Source: Virgibacillus natechei (GTDB lineage Bacteria > Bacillota > Bacilli > Bacillales > Amphibacillaceae). From it: a DNA stretch of 64,000 bases. Positions within the stretch are counted from its first letter, which is position 1, and each line of letters starts with the position of its first letter. The position numbers and the translations under genes were made by a program. Location of the stretch: contig NZ_CP110224.1 in assembly GCF_026013645.1 (NCBI RefSeq), positions 2,852,001 through 2,916,000 on the forward strand. The letters run 5' to 3'. Below are positions 7,108 to 16,001 of the stretch, piece by piece. The notes under the pieces were generated by a model. The model was not told where the DNA came from. It worked only from the letters and a program-made list of their open reading frames with translations, and ran no database searches.

Positions 7108-8520
7108 TTACCATACCTGAACCATTAGCTGCACATAAATCTGAACCATTACATAAAGCGCGACCGAATACTTCCAATTAAATTTTATCCCATTTTTAAT
7201 GAGACTTAGACCATTATTGCCGCTTAAAACAATCACAGGCATAATCAATGGTGACAACATAATTGAAATGGCGCTTCCTGATGTTACGGTTAAGACAATC
7301 AACTCTGGTGGATAGGGAAGGGATAGATTTCCTAATATCCCACCGATCAACACCATGACGGTCAATGGACCCAGTCCGAAAAATGCTAGAATAATAACCA
7401 TAAATGGTAGGAAATATAACACATTAATAAATGGTAGCGTCTCTTGCAACATGTAAATACCATCCACAACGAAAGGCGCAAATCCAGTCTGGTTTAAAGC
7501 AGAAATCATCATGCCTGCGCCTAGCATGACAGAAAGCTGATAGGATTGCCTGATCATGTCTGTTTTCACATATGTTTTGGCATCTTTCTTCAATTGTTTG
7601 GTTCTTTTTTTCACTAGGTGGTATACACCTATCCAAAGCACAACGACCAGAGGTATGAGCACAAGAAGCTCTACTGCTAGGATCGAATGTAATAGAAAAA
7701 TGGTTCCAAATAACGAAATAAATAAGATGGCAAACTCGAGCACCCTTTTATTCCTTTGTTTCACGTCTGTTGTTTGACTTATTACCTCATCGATCTCCGT
7801 CCGTAAGCCAGCTGTTAAATCAACCCCGTACTTCTTTTCTTCAAAGCGAGAAAAAACAACGGCCAATATAACCCCGAAAATCGAAACTCCTAACCCCTGT
7901 AAAATAGAGATCCAAAGGGAAGCATTCATTGCTTCCACCACAAATATAAAACTTGGAATACTCAACACCCACATGGTTGAAAGAGCAAATCCGCGCAAGA
8001 CTGATGTTCCTTTAAAATTTTCCCATGCTTCTCCCTTTTCATTCTTTAACACCATATTCTCAAATTGATACATCATCGGTATGGAACCAAAGTTCAAAAA
8101 ATAAGCGATAATCTGCGTAAACGAAAGCATGCCAAAATAGAATTTACGGCTTGTGTTCAGTAATTTATTTCCAAATCCCATGATCGCTTCCATATAAGGT
8201 TCTTCTCTCAACACCCAGCTGATCATTGGTATAACAACTAGCAAGCCGATCATTTCGCGCATTTGCAACAGACCACTTAATATCCCATCTACAATCGACC
8301 CATTCGAAAAGATCAAAATGGCTATCCCTACCAAAAAGAGCGTAAAGGGTAATTTGATTCTTCTAATCGTAAACGTGATTACAGCAAATAAAAATAGAAA
8401 GAAACCACTAATGGATAAGAATAATAGTAATATCTCTCTTTCATAAAAATAGGTAATAAAATGTAAAAGTGCATAAATCGTAATGGAAATTCTTAATCCC
8501 CATTTGATACGTGCGTTCAT
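7108..8520 (-). CDS. Uncharacterised polytopic membrane permease
   Basis: A 470-residue, very hydrophobic protein with about 11-12 predicted membrane segments and a hydrophilic loop near residues 215-250 (FEEKKYGVDL...DVKQRNKR). I do not recognise a family with confidence. The glycine/proline-rich repeats in the last third (FFGLGPLTVMVLIGG and TSGSAISIMLSPLIMPVIVL) resemble ion-transporter-superfamily permeases with re-entrant loops. It is monocistronic, with its own terminator. The start ATG is followed by the charged NARIKWGLR and then the first helix. Confidence 0.7.
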   Translation of the reverse strand: MNARIKWGLRISITIYALLHFITYFYEREILLLFLSISGFFLFLFAVITFTIRRIKLPFTLFLVGIAILIFSNGSIVDGILSGLLQMREMIGLLVVIPMISWVLREEPYMEAIMGFGNKLLNTSRKFYFGMLSFTQIIAYFLNFGSIPMMYQFENMVLKNEKGEAWENFKGTSVLRGFALSTMWVLSIPSFIFVVEAMNASLWISILQGLGVSIFGVILAVVFSRFEEKKYGVDLTAGLRTEIDEVISQTTDVKQRNKRVLEFAILFISLFGTIFLLHSILAVELLVLIPLVVVLWIGVYHLVKKRTKQLKKDAKTYVKTDMIRQSYQLSVMLGAGMMISALNQTGFAPFVVDGIYMLQETLPFINVLYFLPFMVIILAFFGLGPLTVMVLIGGILGNLSLPYPPELIVLTVTSGSAISIMLSPLIMPVIVLSGNNGLSLIKNGIKFNWKYSVALYVMVQIYVQLMVQVW

Positions 8521-8952
8521 GTGTATTAGCTCCTAATTCGTTCTACTATATCTATATTGTTAGGCGCGGGATATTATTCAAGATCATCCAACAGATGCGG
8601 TTAATCCGAATATGTGATACCAATCATATCCCTTACTCATCACTGCCAACATTAAACTATTTTATCATATGTTTACGAAGACTGATAGGCGGTTATATTC
8701 TATTGTTTGTGAACATAAAAAGTGCTAGCTCCGATGCGATAAAACTTGCATGGAAGCTAGCAATTATTGATATATCTTACTTGGTTATCAGCGATATACT
8801 ATCAGATTGTGTTCAGAAATAAGACCAGGCTATTTTTTACATAAACTCTCTGATGCAGCTACCGAACGGGGAAAAAACTATGGGCTTTCTAGTTCAAAAA
8901 GTCTGTAACATATCAAAAATAATGCTAGCAGACTCTCATCTTATATATCCTA
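8521..8952. other. Intergenic region without a convincing gene
   Basis: This 430-base gap between the permease and the acyl-CoA ligase is AT-rich. An open frame at 8511-8822 (+) overlaps the start of the permease, has no ribosome site and shows no family resemblance. The only structure seen is the hairpin at 8723-8762. Confidence 0.6.
8723..8762 (-). terminator. Terminator hairpin downstream of the acyl-CoA ligase
   Basis: On the minus strand TGCTAGCTTCCATGC pairs with GCATCGGAGCTAGCA (15 positions, two mismatches, 10-base loop) and is followed by CTTTTTATG. It would end transcription of the acyl-CoA ligase about 190 bases after its stop. Confidence 0.6.
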
Positions 8953-10554
8953 TCAATTCACTTTCTTCGATCCGTCCCAGTACATCTCCCGCAAACGGAA
9001 TTTTTGTAGCTTACCTGTTGCTGTTTTTGGTAAAGAATCCACGAACTCAATTGCCTTTGGTGCTTTAAAATGCGCCATCTCATCCCGACAATATGCAATA
9101 ATTGCCTCTTCGGTAACATTCGCCTCGGGATACAACACGACAATTGCCTTGGGTACCTCTCCCCATTTTTCATCCGGTATGGCAATGACTGCTGTCTCCA
9201 TTATATCGGGATGTTTATACAGTACACCTTCCACTTCAGTAGAAGAAACATTTTCACCACCAGAAATGATCATATCCTTGGCACGATCCCGTATTTCAAT
9301 ATAGCCATCAGGATAGGTAACAGCCAAATCACCGGTATAGAACCACCCATCCTTGATTGATTCTGCTGTCTTTTCGGGGTCCTTATAATAGCCCTCCATC
9401 ACAACGTTTCCACGGGTAATGATTTCACCTAGTTCTTCTCCATTCCAGTTGACCTCTTGCCCGTCTTGTTGGACAACTTTTGTTTCGCCGTTAAAGGCCA
9501 GCTCGATTCCTTGCCTTACTTTAATCGTTGCCTGTTCATCTGCCGATTCCAAATCGAATTCCTTTCTCCACTCATTATAAAGTATGAAAGGAGAGGTTTC
9601 CGTCAGGCCATACACATGAATCATATTTAATCCGAGTATTTTCTGTGCTTTTTGTATAAGAGCCGCGGCTGGAGGTGCTCCCGCTGTAGCCATACGTGGC
9701 GTCGTTTTAATAGTTGTTTGCTTGGCTTTTGGCTCATTCACAAGCATATTAACCACAGTTGGTGCGCCACATAATAAACTGATATTTTGTTTTTCAAATA
9801 AATCGAGAATATGTGGCGGATCCACTTTCCTCAAGCAGACATGGGTTCCGCCTGCCGCTGTAATAGCCCATACACCTCCCCATCCATTCGCATGAAACAT
9901 TGGCAATGTATGCAGGTAGACATCATCATTACTGACACCGAGATGATACATAAAATTAGCCGCGTTGAGGTAATTACTGCGATGGGTCAGCATTACGCCT
10001 TTTGGTTTTGAAGTCGTTCCACTTGTATAATTTAACGTTAGAAGCTGATTCTCATCAATTTCAACCTCAGGTGGTGATGCATTCTCAGGAATATTTTGCA
10101 GGAATGCCTCATAATCCAATCCTTGTAAATCCGTCTCCTGTCCTTCTACAGATACAATAATAATTTCTTCTAAAGAAAGCTTGTCTTCTATTTCCTTAAT
10201 CGGACCACTAAACGCTTCGTCAACAATCAGCATTTTCGCATCACTGTGCTTAATAATATATTCCATATCCTCTGCTGTTATCCGATAATTCAAAGGGACC
10301 ATTACAGCACCAAGCTGACAGATTCCATAGAAACTTTCGAGCATATAGTGGGTGTTTGGCAGCATTACTGCAACATGATCACCTTGACGGATATCCGCTT
10401 CATGTAACGCAATCGAAAGCTGGTCTGTCCGTTGACCAAATTCCTTATATGTAAACTGCTTGTCTTCATCGATGACTGCTGTCTTTTCCGAGTAGTATTT
10501 TACAGCTCGGCGTTTCCAGTCAAGTGGGGTCAAATTGGCAAAAATAGAAAACAA
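8953..10554 (-). CDS. Long-chain-fatty-acid--CoA ligase (AMP-binding)
   Basis: An adenylate-forming acyl-CoA synthetase of about 530 residues. The phosphate-binding P-loop is NYTSGTTSKPKGVMLTHR, followed by YGLTETSP, the GWFYTGDLA motif with catalytic Asp, the hinge IRDRAKDMIISGGENV, and the C-terminal PKTATGKLQK lysine. It activates a carboxylic acid, probably a fatty acid, to its CoA thioester. The start is unclear. The TTG at 10552-10554 touches the GGAG ribosome site (no spacer), while an ATT codon at 10543-10545 has an ideal 9-base spacer and gives the family-like N terminus FANLTPLDWKRRA. A cre-like box lies upstream. Confidence 0.9.
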   Translation of the reverse strand: MFSIFANLTPLDWKRRAVKYYSEKTAVIDEDKQFTYKEFGQRTDQLSIALHEADIRQGDHVAVMLPNTHYMLESFYGICQLGAVMVPLNYRITAEDMEYIIKHSDAKMLIVDEAFSGPIKEIEDKLSLEEIIIVSVEGQETDLQGLDYEAFLQNIPENASPPEVEIDENQLLTLNYTSGTTSKPKGVMLTHRSNYLNAANFMYHLGVSNDDVYLHTLPMFHANGWGGVWAITAAGGTHVCLRKVDPPHILDLFEKQNISLLCGAPTVVNMLVNEPKAKQTTIKTTPRMATAGAPPAAALIQKAQKILGLNMIHVYGLTETSPFILYNEWRKEFDLESADEQATIKVRQGIELAFNGETKVVQQDGQEVNWNGEELGEIITRGNVVMEGYYKDPEKTAESIKDGWFYTGDLAVTYPDGYIEIRDRAKDMIISGGENVSSTEVEGVLYKHPDIMETAVIAIPDEKWGEVPKAIVVLYPEANVTEEAIIAYCRDEMAHFKAPKAIEFVDSLPKTATGKLQKFRLREMYWDGSKKVN

Positions 10555-10595
10555 CTCCTTTTTAATTTTTGTTATAAATATTCTGTTATTTTAAA

Positions 10596-10610
10596 AGATA
10601 TCGTTTACAA
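10596..10610 (-). promoter_or_regulatory. Candidate cre box (CcpA site) before the acyl-CoA ligase
   Basis: On the minus strand TTGTAAACGATATCT matches the Bacillus cre consensus WTGNAANCGNWNNCW at every defined position. It lies 42 bases upstream of the acyl-CoA ligase frame. Fatty-acid degradation genes are known CcpA targets in Bacillus. Confidence 0.6.
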
Positions 10611-10656
10611 TTAAAATAGTAATCTAATTGATTGCTACTTGCAAGTAGAATATATT

Positions 10657-11436
10657 TTATAACACAGCTTGCTCTTCTTCTGTCATATCCGTAATCAGCA
10701 TATGCCCAGGCGCATGTGTTATTACAATATCTGGTTTACTATCCATTACAACAGCTTGGGGTGTTACACCACATGCCCAGAACACTGGTACTTCGCCTTC
10801 GTGTATAGTAACAGCATCTCCATAATCAGGTTTGCCTAAATCTGTAATTCCGATTGCATCCGGATCACCAATATGAACAGGGGCACCATGAACACTCGGA
10901 AATCGTGATGTGATCTGTACAGCCCGTATTGCCTCTGCTGGTTTCATCGGTCTCATCGAAACGACCATTGGACCGTTGAATATGCCAGAGGATTCACATG
11001 GAATATTCGTGCGGTACATCGATACGTTTCGCTCTTCTTCTATATAACGAAGCGGGATTCCGTTATCTTGAAGCGCTTTTTCAAACGTAAAACTGCATCC
11101 AATTAAAAAGGAAACGAAATCATCACGCCAATAGCTGGATATATCCGTTTCTTCTTTTACCATTTTACCATTTTGATAAATACGGTATTTCGGGACATCC
11201 GTCCGCAAATCAGCACCTGCCGCAATCTTAGAAGGGGTTGGAGATCCTGCATCTGTTACTTCGAGTAGCGGGCAGGATTTTGGATTACGAACACAAAATA
11301 AGAGAAAGTCAAAAGCATATTTCTTAGGCAGGATTACTAGATTAGCTTGCGTATATCCTGAGGCCAAACCCGTCGTCGGTTTTGACCATTCACCCATACG
11401 TATGGATTTTCTAACCTGCTCTACATCTTCATTCAT
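10657..11436 (-). CDS. ycsI: YcsI-like putative hydro-lyase (DUF1445 / D-glutamate cyclase-like family)
   Basis: A 259-residue protein of the UPF0317/DUF1445 family. Signature stretches are LVILPKKYAFDFLLFC, RTNIPCESSGIF and VPVFWACGVTPQ. B. subtilis ycsI lies in the same neighbourhood (ycsF-ycsG-ycsI-kipI-kipA), and family members are annotated as D-glutamate cyclases or hydro-lyases. A role in oxoproline/glutamate interconversion fits the operon but is inferred. ATG 11434-11436 is used because GGGAGG lies 5 bases upstream; the longer frame overlaps the pxpC stop. It is the last gene of the operon. Confidence 0.83.
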   Translation of the reverse strand: MNEDVEQVRKSIRMGEWSKPTTGLASGYTQANLVILPKKYAFDFLLFCVRNPKSCPLLEVTDAGSPTPSKIAAGADLRTDVPKYRIYQNGKMVKEETDISSYWRDDFVSFLIGCSFTFEKALQDNGIPLRYIEEERNVSMYRTNIPCESSGIFNGPMVVSMRPMKPAEAIRAVQITSRFPSVHGAPVHIGDPDAIGITDLGKPDYGDAVTIHEGEVPVFWACGVTPQAVVMDSKPDIVITHAPGHMLITDMTEEEQAVL

Positions 11437-11482
11437 TTTGTTTCCTCCCTCTATATAATTCGTTTTTCTTAAATTCGCTCCT

Positions 11483-12445
11483 TTATTTATAAGCACCCAC
11501 ACTCAGAATCCGCAACAACTTCTCCTGCTGCACATACAACGCTTGTGCCTCTTCAACGCTTATAGCTGCAAATTGGATTTTCGTCCCTGGAAGGGATTGA
11601 ACCACATGTGGCAGATCTATAGAAATAACCGTAGCAATCCTTGTATACCCGCCTGTCGTTTGACGGTCGGCGAGCAAGATAATCGGTTCTCCATTTGCCG
11701 GTACTTGAATCGTCCCTGGAAAAACAGCATCTGATATAATATCCGCACCGAACACATGAGATAGTTTCGGTCCAGTCAGTCGATACCCCATACGATCTGA
11801 TTTTGTTGTTACCTGATAGCTTTCGGAGAGAAAAGTTTGTGTACTTTGCTCATCAAAAGCCTTGTGATCAGGTCCTAATACAACTCTTATTTTTCCGTCT
11901 GCCTTGTAATTCGGGATCATTCCAGGAGATAAAGAAAGCCCTGAACGCCTTTTTAATGAAGCCTCCAAATAATTGCCGCTATTTAAGCGATCGCCTTTTT
12001 GTAAATTCCTGCCGTGAAAACCTCCCAATTCCGCTTTGGTATAGGTTGCTCTACTTCCCATAACAATCGGCGTATCCACACCGCCTGCCACAGTTATATA
12101 AGCATAGCCTCCGTCTTTTGATTGACCGAATTGTAATGTTTGTCCAGCTTTTACAAAAATAGATGTCCATAATGGGATTTCCAATCCGTCAAGTTTTGGT
12201 GACAAATCCGCCCCGCAAATTGCCAGAACAGTATCCTTGATAATACGAAGTTCCGGCCCCATGATGACGATTTCCAGCCCTGCTGCCGCGCGCGGGTTGC
12301 CAACTAAACTATTTCCGACCTGGAGCGCAAAATCATCCATTGCTCCTGATACCACGACGCCATACTGCTGAAAACCCGTACGTCCTAAGTCTTGAACAGA
12401 AGTGGCAAGTCCTGGTTTTATTACTTCAAACACCGTGTTTACCAT
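11483..12445 (-). CDS. pxpC: 5-oxoprolinase subunit PxpC (KipA, carboxyltransferase-like)
   Basis: A 320-residue protein of the biotin-dependent carboxyltransferase (KipA/AHS2) family. It starts with the diagnostic IKPGLATSVQDLGRTGFQQYGV, then CGADLSP and AYITVAGG, and ends with LADRQTTGGYTRIATV. With PxpA and PxpB it forms the ATP-dependent 5-oxoprolinase that opens pyroglutamate to glutamate. In B. subtilis the same pair (KipA/KipI) also modulates the sporulation kinase KinA. The ATG lies one base after the pxpA stop, so translation is coupled. Confidence 0.92.
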   Translation of the reverse strand: MVNTVFEVIKPGLATSVQDLGRTGFQQYGVVVSGAMDDFALQVGNSLVGNPRAAAGLEIVIMGPELRIIKDTVLAICGADLSPKLDGLEIPLWTSIFVKAGQTLQFGQSKDGGYAYITVAGGVDTPIVMGSRATYTKAELGGFHGRNLQKGDRLNSGNYLEASLKRRSGLSLSPGMIPNYKADGKIRVVLGPDHKAFDEQSTQTFLSESYQVTTKSDRMGYRLTGPKLSHVFGADIISDAVFPGTIQVPANGEPIILLADRQTTGGYTRIATVISIDLPHVVQSLPGTKIQFAAISVEEAQALYVQQEKLLRILSVGAYK

Positions 12446-12446
12446 A

Positions 12447-13211
12447 TTAAGTCCCTACTCTTCTTATTTCTATACCTTGTTTCCTTAATCCATCACGTAA
12501 TTGCTTTACAAATTCCAGTGACTTGTCCTCATCTCCGTGCACACAAACCGTATCAGCTTTAATCGGTATATCAGATCCGTCCACCGTCTCTACTTTTCCT
12601 TCTGTTACCATGCGAATCACACGACTTACCGCTTCGCCGGGATCTTCAATCATCGCATTTGCTTCTGTTCTTGTTGTCAGCGATCCATCTGGTTGATAGG
12701 TTCGGTCTGCAAACACTTCCTCTGCTACACGCAATCCTACCTTTTTCCCCATTTTCACGAGTTGACCACCAGATAAACCGAATAAAATGAGACTCGGATT
12801 GATATCATACACAGCTTGTGCAATAACATGTGCCATTTCTTTATCTTGACTTGCCATATTAAATAAAGCACCATGCGGTTTCACGTGATTGATTTCGTTA
12901 TTATATAAGTGAGCAAAGGTCTGTACAGCTCCAACTTGATAGATTATAAGGTTATATAATTCATCCGAACTTACGGTCATCGGTCTACGTCCAAAGCCGA
13001 TTAGATCCTGCAGACCTGGGTGTGCTCCCAATCCGACCTTGTTTTCGATTGCTTGTTTTACCGTATGATGAATGACATTATGATCACCAGCGTGGTAACC
13101 ACAGGCAATATTAGCGGAAGATATGTATTGCATTATTAAATCATCCTGCCCAATTTTATAAGCACCGTAGCTTTCTCCTAGATCCGTATTTAAATCGATA
13201 TAATTTGTCAT
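12447..13211 (-). CDS. pxpA: 5-oxoprolinase subunit PxpA (LamB/YcsF family)
   Basis: A 254-residue LamB/YcsF-family protein. The N terminus IDLNTDLGESYG, the NIACGYHAGDH metal-site motif, GAHPGLQDL and VKPHGALFN are all family hallmarks, and CVHGDE is near the end. It is the subunit of ATP-dependent 5-oxoprolinase that acts on the substrate. The GGGGAGAGG ribosome site precedes the ATG. It sits between pxpB (27 bases upstream) and pxpC (one base downstream). Confidence 0.93.
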   Translation of the reverse strand: MTNYIDLNTDLGESYGAYKIGQDDLIMQYISSANIACGYHAGDHNVIHHTVKQAIENKVGLGAHPGLQDLIGFGRRPMTVSSDELYNLIIYQVGAVQTFAHLYNNEINHVKPHGALFNMASQDKEMAHVIAQAVYDINPSLILFGLSGGQLVKMGKKVGLRVAEEVFADRTYQPDGSLTTRTEANAMIEDPGEAVSRVIRMVTEGKVETVDGSDIPIKADTVCVHGDEDKSLEFVKQLRDGLRKQGIEIRRVGT

Positions 13212-13238
13212 CTAAAACCTCTCCCCTAATGAATGTGC

Positions 13239-13964
13239 TTATTTCTCCTGTAACGTCTCGGTATGAGGGGTGAAACTTCCATTTTGCACGTTTTGTTCAA
13301 TAGTTTTATATTCCTCCATTGATACTGGGAAAAACCGAATATAATTTCCAGCCTGTAATAAAATGGGTGAAGCGCTGGTTGGGTCATACAATTTTAATGG
13401 CGTTCTCCCGATAAGCTGCCATCCTCCTGGCGTTTCCATTGAATAGATGCCTGTTTGTTGATCCGCTATTCCGACCGATCCTGGTGTGATAGCTGGGCGT
13501 GGTTCAGAAAGCCTGGGCGTGGCAATTTCATCCGACATCCCGCCTAAATACGGGAACCCTGGTGTGAAACCTATCATATAAATTAAATAATCTTTATTCG
13601 AATGGATGGAGATGACGTCACGTTCATCCAATCCATTTTGTTCTGCTACCGTTAGAAGGTCAGGTCCCATTTCTCCTCCGTAACACACTGGAATATGTAT
13701 GACCTCTGCCGCAGGTAAATCTGTATGATAAATCTTATCCTTCATACCGAGTACACGTTGCTTCAAGATATCATATGAAATAACATACGGATCATAAAAA
13801 ATCGAAATTGCCGTATAGGTCGGCAGCCATTCTACAACACCAGTGATTCTTTCTTTTTCAAGAAGCATGCAGAAAATCCTGACCTGCTGATTCGTGTCGG
13901 GAGAGATCGTTTCGCCAAATTGTATACGTAATCCCCTGTCCCCGACCGTGCTTACTTCAAACAT
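13239..13964 (-). CDS. pxpB: 5-oxoprolinase subunit PxpB (KipI-like)
   Basis: A 241-residue protein of the KipI/AHS1 family. Diagnostic segments are GDRGLRIQFG at the start, IPVCYGGEMGPDL, YMIGFTPGFPYLGG, and PGSVGIADQQTGIYSMETPGGWQLIGRT split over about residues 160-190. It works with PxpC in the ATP-dependent opening of 5-oxoproline. In B. subtilis the homologue is the KinA inhibitor KipI. The start has AGGTGGGG 5-12 bases upstream. Confidence 0.92.
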   Translation of the reverse strand: MFEVSTVGDRGLRIQFGETISPDTNQQVRIFCMLLEKERITGVVEWLPTYTAISIFYDPYVISYDILKQRVLGMKDKIYHTDLPAAEVIHIPVCYGGEMGPDLLTVAEQNGLDERDVISIHSNKDYLIYMIGFTPGFPYLGGMSDEIATPRLSEPRPAITPGSVGIADQQTGIYSMETPGGWQLIGRTPLKLYDPTSASPILLQAGNYIRFFPVSMEEYKTIEQNVQNGSFTPHTETLQEK

Positions 13965-14015
13965 AAAATCCCCACCTGAAATGAAATTAAATACGTGATT
14001 GAAGCATACCTCTAG

Positions 14016-15248
14016 TTAAAATAATTGCGGTACCATCGACATTAATGTATTTATCCCTAAATACGTCGTCATGACAACGATTATCGCACCGAAAACGGTT
14101 AACCAAATCGGATGTTTATAATCTCCGACGATTTTCTTATTATGGGCAGCTAACAAAATTGAACCAAGCGTTAATGGTAAAATCAGGCCGTTTACCGCAC
14201 CTGCAAGAACGAGAAGCGTAACTGGCTCTCCCAAAAATGCGAATACAAGTGTGGAAAATAAAATAAAACTAATAATCCAAATTTTACTGTATTCCTCAAT
14301 CTTCTTATGGAACGATTTCAGGAATGACACGGATGTATATGCTGCACCGATAACGGATGTAATCCCCGCCACCCATAATACCATGCCAAAGATAAGGTAG
14401 CCTGCTGTACCAGCTGCATGCTGAAAGACAGAAGCTGCGGGATTAGTTGGATCAAGCGCAACCCCAGCAGAAACAACACCAAGAACAGCCAGAAACAGAA
14501 AAATCCGAACAATCGAAGCAACCAAAATGCCGAATACGGATGCTCTCGTCACTTCTTTTACATTTTCTTCACCCGATATTCCTGCATCTAAAAGCCTGTG
14601 ACCACCTGAAAATGTAATATAGCCACCAACCGTTCCACCTACAATTGTGATTATTGCATAAAAATCGATCTCTAAAGGAATTACCGTGCGATGTAATGCT
14701 TCTCCCATAGGTGGGTCACTTACAATCATCACATAACCTATCAAAAGGATCATAACACTTCCAAGCACATATACCATACGATCCATTGCTGCCCCTGCTT
14801 CTTTTGATAAGAAAATAAAAATACAAATGGCAGCCGTTATGACAGCACCAATTCTGGGATCAATTCCAAATAATACATTCGTCCCAAGTCCTGCACCACC
14901 AATATTGCCAATGTTAAACGCTAGTCCCCCAATTACAATAAAAAAAGCGACCACGAAGCCTAATCCCGGAAGTACAGCATTTGCAATATCCTGTCCATAC
15001 TTTTTGGAAACAGCGATAATGCGCCAAACATTCAATTGAGCTCCAATATCCAGCATAATGGAAGCCAAAATGACAAAACCAAAACTCGCTAATAACGTTT
15101 CCGTAAACACTGCCGTTTGTGTTAAAAAACCAGGGCCAACTGCAGATGTTGCCATCAGGAATGCTGAACCCATTATTGTTCTCGCTCGCCTTTTTGTACC
15201 TTGATGTGTTAAGGCCTCATTCGTTGACCCCTTTTTTTCATTTGCCAT
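14016..15248 (-). CDS. NRAMP-family membrane transporter (YcsG-like) without the DPGN metal motif
   Basis: A 410-residue protein with about 11 membrane helices. It has the NRAMP fold signature GPGFL in helix 1 (about residues 38-42) and GGTVGGYITFSGGHRLLDAG in the middle. The DPGN metal-binding motif that follows GPGFL in true Mn/Fe NRAMP transporters is absent; the residues there read TQTAVFTET. In B. subtilis the homologous ycsG sits beside ycsF and kipI. The lost motif and the operon position suggest a substrate other than transition metals, perhaps oxoproline or a related acid. That is inference. It is the first gene of the pxp operon, with a GAGGAG ribosome site. Confidence 0.85.
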   Translation of the reverse strand: MANEKKGSTNEALTHQGTKRRARTIMGSAFLMATSAVGPGFLTQTAVFTETLLASFGFVILASIMLDIGAQLNVWRIIAVSKKYGQDIANAVLPGLGFVVAFFIVIGGLAFNIGNIGGAGLGTNVLFGIDPRIGAVITAAICIFIFLSKEAGAAMDRMVYVLGSVMILLIGYVMIVSDPPMGEALHRTVIPLEIDFYAIITIVGGTVGGYITFSGGHRLLDAGISGEENVKEVTRASVFGILVASIVRIFLFLAVLGVVSAGVALDPTNPAASVFQHAAGTAGYLIFGMVLWVAGITSVIGAAYTSVSFLKSFHKKIEEYSKIWIISFILFSTLVFAFLGEPVTLLVLAGAVNGLILPLTLGSILLAAHNKKIVGDYKHPIWLTVFGAIIVVMTTYLGINTLMSMVPQLF

Positions 15249-15462
15249 GTCATTACTCCTCTACTATATAATACCAGACATCTTGTATAGTTTTCACAGA
15301 AACGGTAACCAATTATTCAGGTTAAATGCGAATGGTCAATATAATACGTTTATACACTAATTAGGATGAAAGTTAAATAATAGAATTGATAATGCTTGTC
15401 TCTCCCCCCATAATTGACGTATAATTTAATTAATAGATTTTATGTATGAAGGAGGCCTTCCA

Positions 15463-15912
15463 ATGCCAAGCGGAACGCACACTACAGAATTAACAATTCC
15501 TATCGAACAAATCTGGGAATTCGTTCGTGATATGAATAAGTGGGCGCCATTAGTACCTGGTTATATCGATCACGACATTTTAAATGATAGCCAGTCCACA
15601 TGGACATTCCATGTTGATCTGGGTATTCTTCACCGAAAAATAAGCCTGAAGATAGATATTACAAAATGGCAGAAACCAACAAAGGTAACATTTGACTTAA
15701 CGGGATTGAATGAGAAGTTCTCAGGAAATGGATATTTCGAAGCACAAACAATAGATGAATCAACGACTAAAATGACAGGGAACCTTGATATTACTGCAAA
15801 AGGTATGAAAGGCTCTGTGATCAATCCAGTCTTAAAATCTTACGTCCCAAATATGACGGAAGAATTAACAGAAGCAATCGCAAATACACTGAAGGAACAA
15901 GACGTAAGTTAA
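15463..15912 (+). CDS. SRPBCC-family protein (CoxG/polyketide-cyclase-like)
   Basis: A 149-residue cytoplasmic protein resembling carbon-monoxide-dehydrogenase subunit G (CoxG) and other START/SRPBCC lipid- or ligand-binding folds. The first strand ends in IPIEQIWEFVRDMNKWAPLVPGY, the pattern W-x-F/V-x-x-D-x-x-x-W of the family. The C-terminal helix is NMTEELTEAI. No CO-dehydrogenase genes are nearby, so the role is open. The ATG at 15463 follows AAGGAGG by 8 bases; the upstream in-frame ATG at 15442 overlaps that site. Confidence 0.75.
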   Translation: MPSGTHTTELTIPIEQIWEFVRDMNKWAPLVPGYIDHDILNDSQSTWTFHVDLGILHRKISLKIDITKWQKPTKVTFDLTGLNEKFSGNGYFEAQTIDESTTKMTGNLDITAKGMKGSVINPVLKSYVPNMTEELTEAIANTLKEQDVS

Positions 15913-16001
15913 ACCCAGCATACGAGATAGGTTCCGAAGTATGAAATTCGGGGAAATGGAATGGCCATGGTACAATGAATAGGAAAGAGGGGGAATTATC
16001 G

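Noticed and set aside
8511..8822. Open frame of 103 codons on the plus strand
   Set aside because: It overlaps the start of the divergent permease, has no ribosome site, contains the terminator hairpin at 8723-8762 and has no protein-like conservation pattern.
14016..15248. Annotation as a manganese/iron transporter (MntH)
   Set aside because: The DPGN motif is missing and the gene belongs to the 5-oxoprolinase operon.
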